Source: Clostridia bacterium (GTDB taxonomy: Bacteria; Bacillota; Clostridia; Oscillospirales; Acutalibacteraceae). From it: a stretch of DNA of 9,210 nt. The position numbers and the translations under genes were made by a program. The stretch lies in contig JAFWRV010000051.1 in NCBI GenBank assembly GCA_017519685.1, forward strand, positions 1-9,210, given 5' to 3'. Shown here piece by piece: positions 1-5,430 of this stretch. A model generated the notes under the pieces. That model ran no database searches, was not told where the DNA came from, and saw only the letters and a list, made by a program, of their open reading frames with translations. Positions within the stretch are counted from its first letter, which is position 1; every line of letters starts with the position of its first letter.

Positions 1-162
1 CGCGGTCATTTCCGAGGAGCCGCATACGGCAAAGAGATGCTGCGGTTTGAATGCCGCCTGCCAGGAAACGTATTCCTCATAGGCGCGGTAGTCGATTGTT
101 TTGTCTTCGTTGAACGGAGTGAGCAAAAGTGTGTAAACTCCCGCAAACTCATTGAATTGCAT
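1..162 (-). CDS. Dihydrodipicolinate synthase / N-acetylneuraminate lyase family protein (N-terminal 54 codons, partial)
   Basis: An open frame on the minus strand starts at the ATG at 160-162 and runs off the left edge. The visible protein starts MQFNEFAGVYTLLLTPFNED and continues to CGSSEMTA. The pattern G-V-(Y)-T-x-L-x-T-P-F near the start, then about 30 residues later a strand ending in a small-residue/E turn (CGSSEM, residues 47-52), is the N-terminal signature of the class I aldolase DapA/NanA family, which uses a Schiff-base lysine on pyruvate. The usual GTTGE/GSTGE turn is replaced by CGSSE, so a specialised member rather than housekeeping DapA is possible. The catalytic lysine and tyrosine lie outside the window, so the substrate cannot be decided. 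A GGAAG ribosome binding site sits 9 nt before the ATG and a strong promoter lies upstream, so it is transcribed apart from the sigma-factor operon. Confidence 0.85.
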   Translation of the reverse strand, partial: MQFNEFAGVYTLLLTPFNEDKTIDYRAYEEYVSWQAAFKPQHLFAVCGSSEMTA

Positions 163-200
163 AAATATCATCTTCCGTCAAATATAATTATACATATCGC

Positions 201-229
201 ATTATACTACATATAATATAAAAAATCAA
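201..229 (-). promoter_or_regulatory. Sigma-A type promoter of the DapA-family gene
   Basis: On the minus strand, TTGATT (224-229) is followed after exactly 17 nt by TATAAT (201-206). The expected transcription start is about 30 nt before the ATG at 162, leaving a short AT-rich leader. It lies just beyond the terminator of the preceding operon. Confidence 0.8.
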
Positions 230-260
230 TAGTTTTAATTTTAACAAACTGTAACCGGCG

Positions 261-302
261 GAAAACGGAAAAGACACGGCAGCCGCTGTCGGTTGCCGTG
301 TC
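261..302 (-). terminator. Intrinsic terminator of the sigma factor operon
   Basis: Read on the minus strand, GACACGGCA (from 302) pairs with TGCCGTGTC (ending at 273), and an inner CCG/CGG can extend the stem across an A-C mismatch. A U-rich run (TTTTCCGTTTT) follows. It begins about 18 nt after the stop codon of the membrane protein gene. Confidence 0.85.
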
Positions 303-320
303 CACGGTGATAATATTAAG

Positions 321-1394
321 TTATGCGGTTACGGTCACGCATTGCTTCAGATCATCGGACGAGAATGTGTTGCCTTCAGTCCTGAACGCGGAATAGTAGT
401 CATATCCTTCAACATATTCAGCGTGCCCGGGATTGAAATACATTTCATTATCCTTTGATATGATTATTTCGGGAGCCATGCCGTCATAGACAAATACAAG
501 GTCCTCGCCGGGATTCTCGTCAAGCGCTTTCTGTAATGCGGAATATCTTCCGCCGTAAGAAACGCTGCTGTAAATCTTGCTGTTGTCAATGTCGTCGCGG
601 AAGAGAGTAACTATTCCGACAATCTTACCGTTTCTGAGGATCGGGCAGTCAATGAAATCCGCTTTAAAAGTTCTTGTTCCCTTTTCATCTATTGACACAT
701 GTCCGTATCCTTTTGTGCAGATGCTGTATTCACCGCGGCCGCCGTATTGGCTGTCAAAAGCGATTCCCTGTACAAGACTTTTAGCGTTTGTTTTGATGTA
801 TTCTTCGGCTTCTCTGTCCGTAATCGGAGTACCTTCGGTTTTGATTGCGGGTCCGTTTATTATTTCGGGAGTGATTTTATAATATCCTGTCGCGCCTGAA
901 TACGCTTTGTTTCCTCCCGTATCTCCGTCGGGAATCTGAGATATTTGCGTTGCTCCGGTATCGGTCTGTTTTTCATCGTTTTTAACCGTATGATATTCAC
1001 CCGCTAAGATAAATTCTTCGGTCTGCGTTGCCTCTGATTTGATTTTTTCTTTTTCTTTGATTGCCGATTCATCTTCGGGGGAAAGGGATGTCGAATATTC
1101 ATGATCATATTCCGCTGAATAATCGGCAACGCTTGTTTCGTATTCCGGATTGTCGGTTCCGTAATTCTCATCCGATATGCTGTTTACGGTTTCTTCTTTT
1201 CCGCTTTCTGCGCCCTGTGTTTTGCCGATACGGGTGTCTGATTTTGCGTACGCGGCGCCGATTCCGACCGCCAGAACGAGACCGAGCGCCGCCGCGGTCA
1301 ATCCTATGTTTCTTTTTACTGCCTGTCTGTGTTTTACTTCGTATTCATCGCGCCTTGCGATGACATTTTCAAACATTTCATTATGTGTCTTCAT
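321..1394 (-). CDS. Single-pass membrane protein encoded with a sigma factor; putative anti-sigma factor or sigma regulator
   Basis: I do not recognise a named family. From the chosen start (357 aa) there is a short charged cytoplasmic segment (ENVIARRDEYEVKHRQAVKR), one membrane helix at about residues 29-50, a low-complexity Glu/Ser/Thr-rich linker to about residue 160, and a mixed alpha/beta extracytoplasmic domain of about 190 residues. The positive charges before the helix place the large domain outside the cell. The frame is open from a TTG at 1415, but I prefer the ATG at 1394 because AAAAGGATGG lies 8 nt before it; this gives a 14-nt overlap with the sigma factor gene and hence translational coupling. 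A gene directly downstream of and overlapping a sigma factor, with a cytoplasmic tail and an outer sensor domain, is typical of membrane regulators of such sigma factors. The tail is short and lacks a visible zinc-type HxxxCxxC anti-sigma motif, so the role is inferred from context. Another envelope protein of the same regulon is possible. Confidence 0.65.
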   Translation of the reverse strand: MKTHNEMFENVIARRDEYEVKHRQAVKRNIGLTAAALGLVLAVGIGAAYAKSDTRIGKTQGAESGKEETVNSISDENYGTDNPEYETSVADYSAEYDHEYSTSLSPEDESAIKEKEKIKSEATQTEEFILAGEYHTVKNDEKQTDTGATQISQIPDGDTGGNKAYSGATGYYKITPEIINGPAIKTEGTPITDREAEEYIKTNAKSLVQGIAFDSQYGGRGEYSICTKGYGHVSIDEKGTRTFKADFIDCPILRNGKIVGIVTLFRDDIDNSKIYSSVSYGGRYSALQKALDENPGEDLVFVYDGMAPEIIISKDNEMYFNPGHAEYVEGYDYYSAFRTEGNTFSSDDLKQCVTVTA

Positions 1395-1929
1395 ATACAA
1401 ATCCATCCTTTTCAAGTTGAGTTTTCAGAGCGTTTTTCGCGCGGAAAAGCAGCGATTCCGTTGCTCTGCGGCTTTTCCCGATAACCTTTGATGCCTCTTC
1501 GGCGCTCATTCCCTCAAAATAAACGAGCCAGAGAATCTGCCTGTGGTCGCCGCTGAGTTTCAGCAAAGCTCTGTGAACAAGGATTTTATTCTCTTCGCGT
1601 ATATAACTGTTTTCCAGTTCAGCCGTCTGAATATCATAATCCGTAAAATCAACGGGTATTTCTCTGAAATTCTTACGTATTCTGTCAACGGCAATATTGT
1701 GACCGATTCTGTAAAGCCAGGTCCTGAAGGACGCTTTGCCGTTGTATTTCGGCTTCTTAATCGCGAGCCTGACAAAAGTATCCTCAGCGAGATCTTCCGC
1801 GTCGGCTGTATTCCGAGTGAATGAAGTGAGATATAGTATAAGACCGTCACAGTATCTGTCGATTATTTCGGCGATACCGTTATCGTCACCATCGAGAAAA
1901 CGGCGGTAGCTACTTGCACCGTTATCCAT
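1381..1929 (-). CDS. ECF-like sigma-70 family RNA polymerase sigma factor
   Basis: The 182-aa protein has the two-domain layout of group 4 sigma factors. Region 2 spans about residues 20-87: a helix with AEDLAEDTFVRL, then the promoter-melting stretch FRTWLYRIGHNIAVDRIRK. A linker of about 30 residues follows, then region 4 at about 117-172, with HRALLKLSGDHRQILWLVYF, EGMSAEEASKVIGKS and RRATESLLFRAKNAL as its helix-turn-helix. Regions 1.1 and 3 are absent. It directs core RNA polymerase to a small regulon and is normally held inactive by a partner protein, here most likely the overlapping downstream product. The ATG at 1929 has an excellent AAAGGAGG site 6 nt before it. The gene starts after the terminator of the metK operon and must have its own promoter between about 1944 and 2004. 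Family assignment is firm; regulon and signal are unknown. Confidence 0.92.
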   Translation of the reverse strand: MDNGASSYRRFLDGDDNGIAEIIDRYCDGLILYLTSFTRNTADAEDLAEDTFVRLAIKKPKYNGKASFRTWLYRIGHNIAVDRIRKNFREIPVDFTDYDIQTAELENSYIREENKILVHRALLKLSGDHRQILWLVYFEGMSAEEASKVIGKSRRATESLLFRAKNALKTQLEKDGFVYEDT

Positions 1930-1959
1930 GTTATGCCTCCTTTCCGTCCGGCTTCACAT

Positions 1960-1989
1960 AATATACGGATGAAAACACATAAAATGTTC
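1960..1989 (-). promoter_or_regulatory. Possible promoter of the sigma factor operon (weak)
   Basis: On the minus strand, TATATT (1960-1965) could be a -10 element, but no good -35 box lies 17 nt upstream. Alternatively GAAC (1986-1989) and CGTA (1964-1967) resemble ECF -35 and -10 cores. Their 18-nt spacer is a little longer than usual. Both readings are tentative. Confidence 0.3.
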
Positions 1990-2004
1990 GCTGAATCGTT
2001 AATT

Positions 2005-2038
2005 TTAAAAAATCCGGACAACCGAAAGGTTATCCGGA
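2005..2038 (-). terminator. Intrinsic terminator of the metK operon
   Basis: Read on the minus strand, TCCGGATAACC (from 2038) pairs over 11 bp, with one T-G pair, with GGTTGTCCGGA (ending at 2013) around a TTTC loop. TTTTTT follows. It begins 13 nt after the stop codon of the CofE-like gene and closes the three-gene operon. Confidence 0.93.
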
Positions 2039-2051
2039 ATACTGTCAGTTA

Positions 2052-2750
2052 TTATTTGACTTCTCTGATTATTCCCATCGGAGTCTGCTCGTGAGACTGC
2101 CCGAGGGGGTTGTCTTTAAGTATTCTTGCCATTAAATCCCTGTCAATGGTTTTGGGCCAGGCGCCCATAATTACGCCGCCGAGGTCATTGATATCCGTAA
2201 CGAGTACCGGAGTTCCGACTCTTTCGGACACAGCTTTGCAGACATCGTCGGGATTGAGGGGAGAAAGGGAAACGCACTCGTTATAAGGCGGAAGGGTGCA
2301 GTCGCACGGTCCGTCAATGGATCTTGCCTTTTCACCCGCGATTTTATAAAACCAGCCGCGCTTTCCGATGATTTTGCCGAAAGCAGAAACGCCTGCCGCA
2401 AAAAGAATTCTCGGAGTGCCGCACTCCCTGAGAGCCATTTCCATCGTTTCGGGAATGCCGAGTCCGATGCCGTAAGGAGTTTTGAGAACGAATTTGCTGA
2501 GAATAACAGCGAGCTTTCTCGGATGGATATCCTTCATCGGAATTGCTCTGCCCTGAGTGCAGCCGACCGCCTTTTCCGTGATGAACAGAATGTCGCCGTC
2601 GCTCAGATGCTCTTTCGCGTATTTTTCGGCAACGTCGCATATATCGTCAACCTCGGTTATAACATGGGTCTTGATGGCATAACGCTCATAGGTTTTGCCG
2701 TCAACCTCTATATCCTTGACTTTCTTTTCATTGACAGTGATGTTTTCCAT
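2052..2750 (-). CDS. CofE-like protein of the coenzyme F420-0:L-glutamate ligase family
   Basis: The 232-aa protein matches the F420 ligase domain. Archaeal and actinobacterial members add gamma-linked glutamates to F420-0 using GTP and divalent metal. Visible family features are the N-terminal strand YERYAIKTHVITEVDD, then GDILFITEKAVGCTQGRAIP (51-70, equivalent to the GDILVVxxKVVSxxEGR region of CofE), the glycine-rich GIGLGIPETMEMAL, and the C-terminal VTDINDLGGVIMG (184-196), in the place of the metal-binding D-x-(T/N) segment. Seven cysteines are present, three of them in GPCDCTLPPYNEC (147-159). No F420 synthesis gene (cofC, cofD, cofG, cofH) lies in the window, so the substrate may be another small acid or peptide. 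The start follows the glycosyltransferase stop by 2 nt, and its GAGG site lies in the last codons of that gene, so expression is coupled to the SAM-regulated operon. Confidence 0.8.
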   Translation of the reverse strand: MENITVNEKKVKDIEVDGKTYERYAIKTHVITEVDDICDVAEKYAKEHLSDGDILFITEKAVGCTQGRAIPMKDIHPRKLAVILSKFVLKTPYGIGLGIPETMEMALRECGTPRILFAAGVSAFGKIIGKRGWFYKIAGEKARSIDGPCDCTLPPYNECVSLSPLNPDDVCKAVSERVGTPVLVTDINDLGGVIMGAWPKTIDRDLMARILKDNPLGQSHEQTPMGIIREVK

Positions 2751-2752
2751 AA

Positions 2753-3694
2753 TTAACCTCTGTATTTATCATTTTTAAGAATTTCTTTTGCAATATAAAT
2801 CGGTCTGCCTTTTGTCTGTACGTATATTCTCGCGAGATATTCGCCGACAAGACCGAGACATATCAACTGAACGCCGGCGATTATGAACATCCAGAATATC
2901 GCGGATGTTGAATTGCCGAACGGATATTTGAATCCGTAATGCCTGATGAGTTCGACAATCAGATAAATCAGCGCTCCGACGATTGAAAGCGCGCCGGCGC
3001 AGGTCGAAATCCTCAGCGGTGCGGTAGTGAACGCGAATATTCCCTCAAATGCATAGGCAAAGAGCTTGAGCATCGACCATTTGGATTCTCCGCTTGCCCT
3101 GTCTGCCGCCTTATACGGGATAAAGAGCGTGTTGAAACCGACCCAGGAAAACAGACCTTTGCTGAATCTGAAATATTCCTTCATTTCAAGAATCGCTTCA
3201 ACCATCGGTCTGCGGAATGTCCTGAAATCGCTTGCGCCTTGTCTGAACTCGGTGTCCGCGAACTTGTTGATGATTTTATAGAACATATCCTTGAGGAATA
3301 TTACGGCTTTGTTTTCGCTTCTTTCCTGCTGGTACGCGGCAACGCAGTCATATTCCTGTCTCGAGTCGAGAGTCCTGACCATTTCGAGAGCTATTGACGG
3401 CCTCTGCTGAAGGTCGGCGTCGATGATTGTCACATAATCGCCCTCGGAATTCTCAAGACCGGCGTACATAGCCGATTCTTTGCCGAAGTTTCGTGAAAAA
3501 TTAACGATTTTAACGGGAATATCTCCTTCAAGCAGTTTTTTCAGTTCTCTGAGAGTACCGTCCTTACTGCCGTCGTTGACAAAGACTATCTCATAATCGA
3601 AGTCAACGCCTTCGAAGTCTTTTTTGACCGCTTTGTAAAACAGCGGTATATTTCCGGCTTCATTGAAGCAGGGGACTACCAATGACAGTTTCAT
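2753..3694 (-). CDS. GT2 family polyprenyl-phosphate glycosyltransferase (GtrB/DPM1-like)
   Basis: The 313-aa membrane enzyme probably moves a sugar from a nucleotide donor to undecaprenyl phosphate on the cytoplasmic face, for use outside the cell. The GT-A domain opens with LSLVVPCFNEAGNI (3-16), then has EIVFVNDGSKDGT (35-47) for the nucleotide sugar, NFSRNFGKESAMYAGL and the metal-binding DADLQ (92-96). The usual DADLQDPPE continues here as DADLQQRPS, a small deviation after the metal site. An amphipathic region with ASGESKWSMLKL (200-211) precedes two C-terminal membrane helices at about 229-251 and 263-286, ending in EYLARIYVQTKGRPIYI, typical of the GtrB/CsbB/YfdH branch. Length is normal. 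Its ATG shares one base with the metK stop codon (TAATG), and a GAGG lies 8 nt before it, so it is translationally coupled to metK. No flippase or acceptor transferase is nearby, so the sugar and target are unknown. Confidence 0.92.
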   Translation of the reverse strand: MKLSLVVPCFNEAGNIPLFYKAVKKDFEGVDFDYEIVFVNDGSKDGTLRELKKLLEGDIPVKIVNFSRNFGKESAMYAGLENSEGDYVTIIDADLQQRPSIALEMVRTLDSRQEYDCVAAYQQERSENKAVIFLKDMFYKIINKFADTEFRQGASDFRTFRRPMVEAILEMKEYFRFSKGLFSWVGFNTLFIPYKAADRASGESKWSMLKLFAYAFEGIFAFTTAPLRISTCAGALSIVGALIYLIVELIRHYGFKYPFGNSTSAIFWMFIIAGVQLICLGLVGEYLARIYVQTKGRPIYIAKEILKNDKYRG

Positions 3695-4830
3695 TATTTC
3701 AACCTCAAATCATCTGCTCTGTCGGTCTTTTCCCAGGGAACGTCAATATCTGTTCTTCCCATGTGACCGAGAGCGGCAAGCTGACTGTATATCGGTCTTC
3801 TGAGACCGAGTGAATTGATTATGCCGTTGGGTGTAAGATCGAATTTTTCCCTGACAAGCGCGGAAATATCGGTGTCGCTGATTTTACCTGTACGGAATGT
3901 GTCAACAAAAACGGAAACGGGCTGCGCGACTCCGATTGCGTAAGCGAGCTGAACCTCGCACTTTTTCGCGAGACCCGCCGCGACAATGTTTTTGGCAATA
4001 TATCTTGCTGCGTAAGCTGCGCTGCGGTCAACCTTTGTCGAATCCTTACCGCTGAAAGCTCCGCCGCCGTGACGCGCGCATCCGCCGTAAGTATCAACAA
4101 TGATTTTTCTTCCCGTAAGACCGCTGTCACCCATAGGTCCGCCTATGACGAATTTCCCGGTGGGATTGATGAAATATTTTGTGTTTTTATCGATAAGGTC
4201 CGCGGGAACGGTTGTGAGAATAACATTTTTAATTATATCATCGCGTATCTTTTCGCCGGAAACATCTTCCGAATGCTGGGATGAAACAACGACCGTGTCA
4301 ATCCTGACGGGATCTCCGTTTTCATTGTATTCAACGGTAACCTGAGTCTTTCCGTCGGGTCTGAGATAGGGGAGAGTTCCGTCTTTTCTGACTGCCGTCA
4401 GTTTTGCGGCAAGCTTATGTGCAAGTGAAATCGGAAGCGGCATAAACTCAGGAGTTTCGTCGCATGCGTAACCGAACATCATTCCCTGGTCTCCCGCGCC
4501 TTCTCTGTCAACGCCCATCGCTATGTCTGGACTCTGTTTGTCAATAGATGAAATAACGGCGCATGTGTTTCCGTCAAAGCCCTTTTCCGAGGAGTCATAG
4601 CCGATATCGCATATTACTTTTCTCGCGATGGCGGGAATATCGATGTTGGCTGTTGTAGTGATTTCGCCCATTATCAGCACCATACCCGTGGTGGTGCAGG
4701 TTTCGCAGGCGACTCTGCCGTCGGGGTCCTGAGCGAGAATGGCGTCAAGAATTGAATCCGATATTTTATCGCATATTTTATCGGGATGACCTTCGGTCAC
4801 GGATTCGGATGTAAAGAAATAGTCTGACAT
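3694..4830 (-). CDS. metK: S-adenosylmethionine synthetase (methionine adenosyltransferase)
   Basis: The 378-aa cytoplasmic enzyme makes SAM from methionine and ATP. It starts [19 protein letters not shown], with the N-terminal ATP/Mg motif GHPDK at 14-18. It contains both family signatures: [11 protein letters not shown] at 111-121 and the P-loop-like GGGAFSGKD at 255-263, with [17 protein letters not shown] after it. The [22 protein letters not shown] block (229-250) and LAALGHMGR near the end are intact. Length is close to the family norm and no active-site residue seems to be missing. The ATG at 4830 has GGAGG 6 nt upstream. It is the first gene of the operon, directly behind a SAM-I riboswitch, so the enzyme's product represses its own transcription. 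Confidence 0.98.
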   Translation of the reverse strand: MSDYFFTSESVTEGHPDKICDKISDSILDAILAQDPDGRVACETCTTTGMVLIMGEITTTANIDIPAIARKVICDIGYDSSEKGFDGNTCAVISSIDKQSPDIAMGVDREGAGDQGMMFGYACDETPEFMPLPISLAHKLAAKLTAVRKDGTLPYLRPDGKTQVTVEYNENGDPVRIDTVVVSSQHSEDVSGEKIRDDIIKNVILTTVPADLIDKNTKYFINPTGKFVIGGPMGDSGLTGRKIIVDTYGGCARHGGGAFSGKDSTKVDRSAAYAARYIAKNIVAAGLAKKCEVQLAYAIGVAQPVSVFVDTFRTGKISDTDISALVREKFDLTPNGIINSLGLRRPIYSQLAALGHMGRTDIDVPWEKTDRADDLRLK

Positions 4831-4836
4831 AAAAAA

Positions 4837-4841
4837 CCTCC
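4837..4841 (-). promoter_or_regulatory. metK ribosome binding site
   Basis: GGAGG with a 6-nt T-only spacer to the ATG at 4830. It lies immediately after the terminator U tract, so it is transcribed only when the riboswitch permits read-through. Confidence 0.85.
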
Positions 4842-4871
4842 AAAAAAAAGCCCGCCAAGGTTTCGGCGGGC
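4842..4871 (-). terminator. Riboswitch-controlled terminator (expression platform) of the metK operon
   Basis: On the minus strand, GCCCGCC (4865-4871) pairs with GGCGGGC (4850-4856) around the loop GAAACCTT, followed by eight T residues (4842-4849). The loop bases AAACCTT can instead pair with AAGGTTT (4873-4879), whose AAGG is also the 3' strand of riboswitch helix P1. This is the classic mutually exclusive anti-terminator. Confidence 0.95.
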
Positions 4872-4875
4872 AAAA

Positions 4876-4971
4876 CCTTATTTTTCGGCAAAAGCCGCAG
4901 GAATTGGCACCTTGTAATAATACAGGTTGCCGGGCATCACAGGGCCTGTCCCTCCGCCTCTCTGAATAAGG
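4876..4971 (-). ncRNA. SAM-I (S-box) riboswitch aptamer
   Basis: Read on the minus strand, the P1 strands CCTTATT (4965-4971) and AATAAGG (4876-4882) pair perfectly over 7 bp. Between them are the conserved S-box blocks in order: CAGAGAGGCGGAGGGAC, GGCCCTGTGATGCCCGGCAACC, then AAGGTGCCAATTCC, and a P4 hairpin GCGGCTTTTGCC before the A-rich J4/1 segment GAAAAA. SAM binding stabilises P1, which ties up the AAGG needed by the anti-terminator, so the following terminator forms. Here it controls metK and the two genes co-transcribed with it. Confidence 0.97.
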
Positions 4972-4989
4972 AAATATTCAATTGAATGT

Positions 4990-5018
4990 ATTATAATACA
5001 CGCCGGTATAATTGTCAA
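4990..5018 (-). promoter_or_regulatory. Consensus sigma-A promoter of the metK operon
   Basis: On the minus strand, TTGACA (5013-5018) and TATAAT (4990-4995) are separated by exactly 17 nt, so both hexamers are perfect consensus. Transcription should start near 4983, about 12 nt before riboswitch helix P1. The -35 box begins 2 nt past the stop codon of the ACT-domain gene. Confidence 0.95.
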
Positions 5019-5020
5019 TA

Positions 5021-5428
5021 TTATTTTACGCTGTAACCCGACCTTTTGATTATACTCTCAATAATATCGGTATCCTCCTCGTTTTTAATCAAAACAATCG
5101 GAGAGCCGGTTCCTCTGTCAAATGTTGCATAGATATAGTCAATATTGATATTGGCGTCGGATATAATGCGCAGGAGCTTATTGAGTTCGCCGTAGTTATC
5201 CTTGAGAAATACGCCTACAACCGGTGATTTTCTGACGATGTATCCGTTTTCCTTGAGCGCTTCTACCGCCTCGTCCGCTTTATCGACAATGAATCTTGCC
5301 GTGCCGAATTCCGCGCTGTCGTTAACGACCATGGCATCGACATTTATCTGATGGTCGGTGAAAATACCGGTTATATGGTCAAGAACACCTTTTCTGTTTT
5401 CCGTGTAAATTGAAATCTGAGTTAACAT
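5021..5428 (-). CDS. Tandem ACT-domain protein, probable amino-acid-binding regulator
   Basis: The 135-aa cytoplasmic protein is two ACT domains back to back. The first (about 1-67) begins LTQISIYTENRKGVLDHITG, with the glycine-containing turn typical of the ligand site, then INVDAMVVNDSAEFGTARF. The second (about 70-135) has VVGVFLKDNYGELNKLLRII, then INIDYIYATFDRGTGSPIVL. There is no catalytic or DNA-binding domain. Stand-alone double ACT proteins bind amino acids, and some sit beside CoA ligases or aromatic amino acid genes; no such gene is visible here. The start at 5428 lies 2 nt after the stop of the beta-helix gene, with GGAG (inside that gene's last codons) 11 nt upstream, so the two are co-transcribed. 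No terminator separates it from the metK promoter. Domain call is firm; ligand and target are unknown. Confidence 0.88.
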   Translation of the reverse strand: MLTQISIYTENRKGVLDHITGIFTDHQINVDAMVVNDSAEFGTARFIVDKADEAVEALKENGYIVRKSPVVGVFLKDNYGELNKLLRIISDANINIDYIYATFDRGTGSPIVLIKNEEDTDIIESIIKRSGYSVK

Positions 5429-5430
5429 TA

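Noticed and set aside
1395..1415. TTG at 1415 or ATG at 1406 as start of the sigma-linked membrane protein
   Set aside because: Neither has a ribosome binding site at proper distance, whereas the ATG at 1394 has AAAAGGATGG 8 nt upstream.
2344..2640. Minus-strand open frame overlapping the CofE-like gene
   Set aside because: It is a shifted frame of a conserved gene, rich in Arg/Ser/His with no domain signature.
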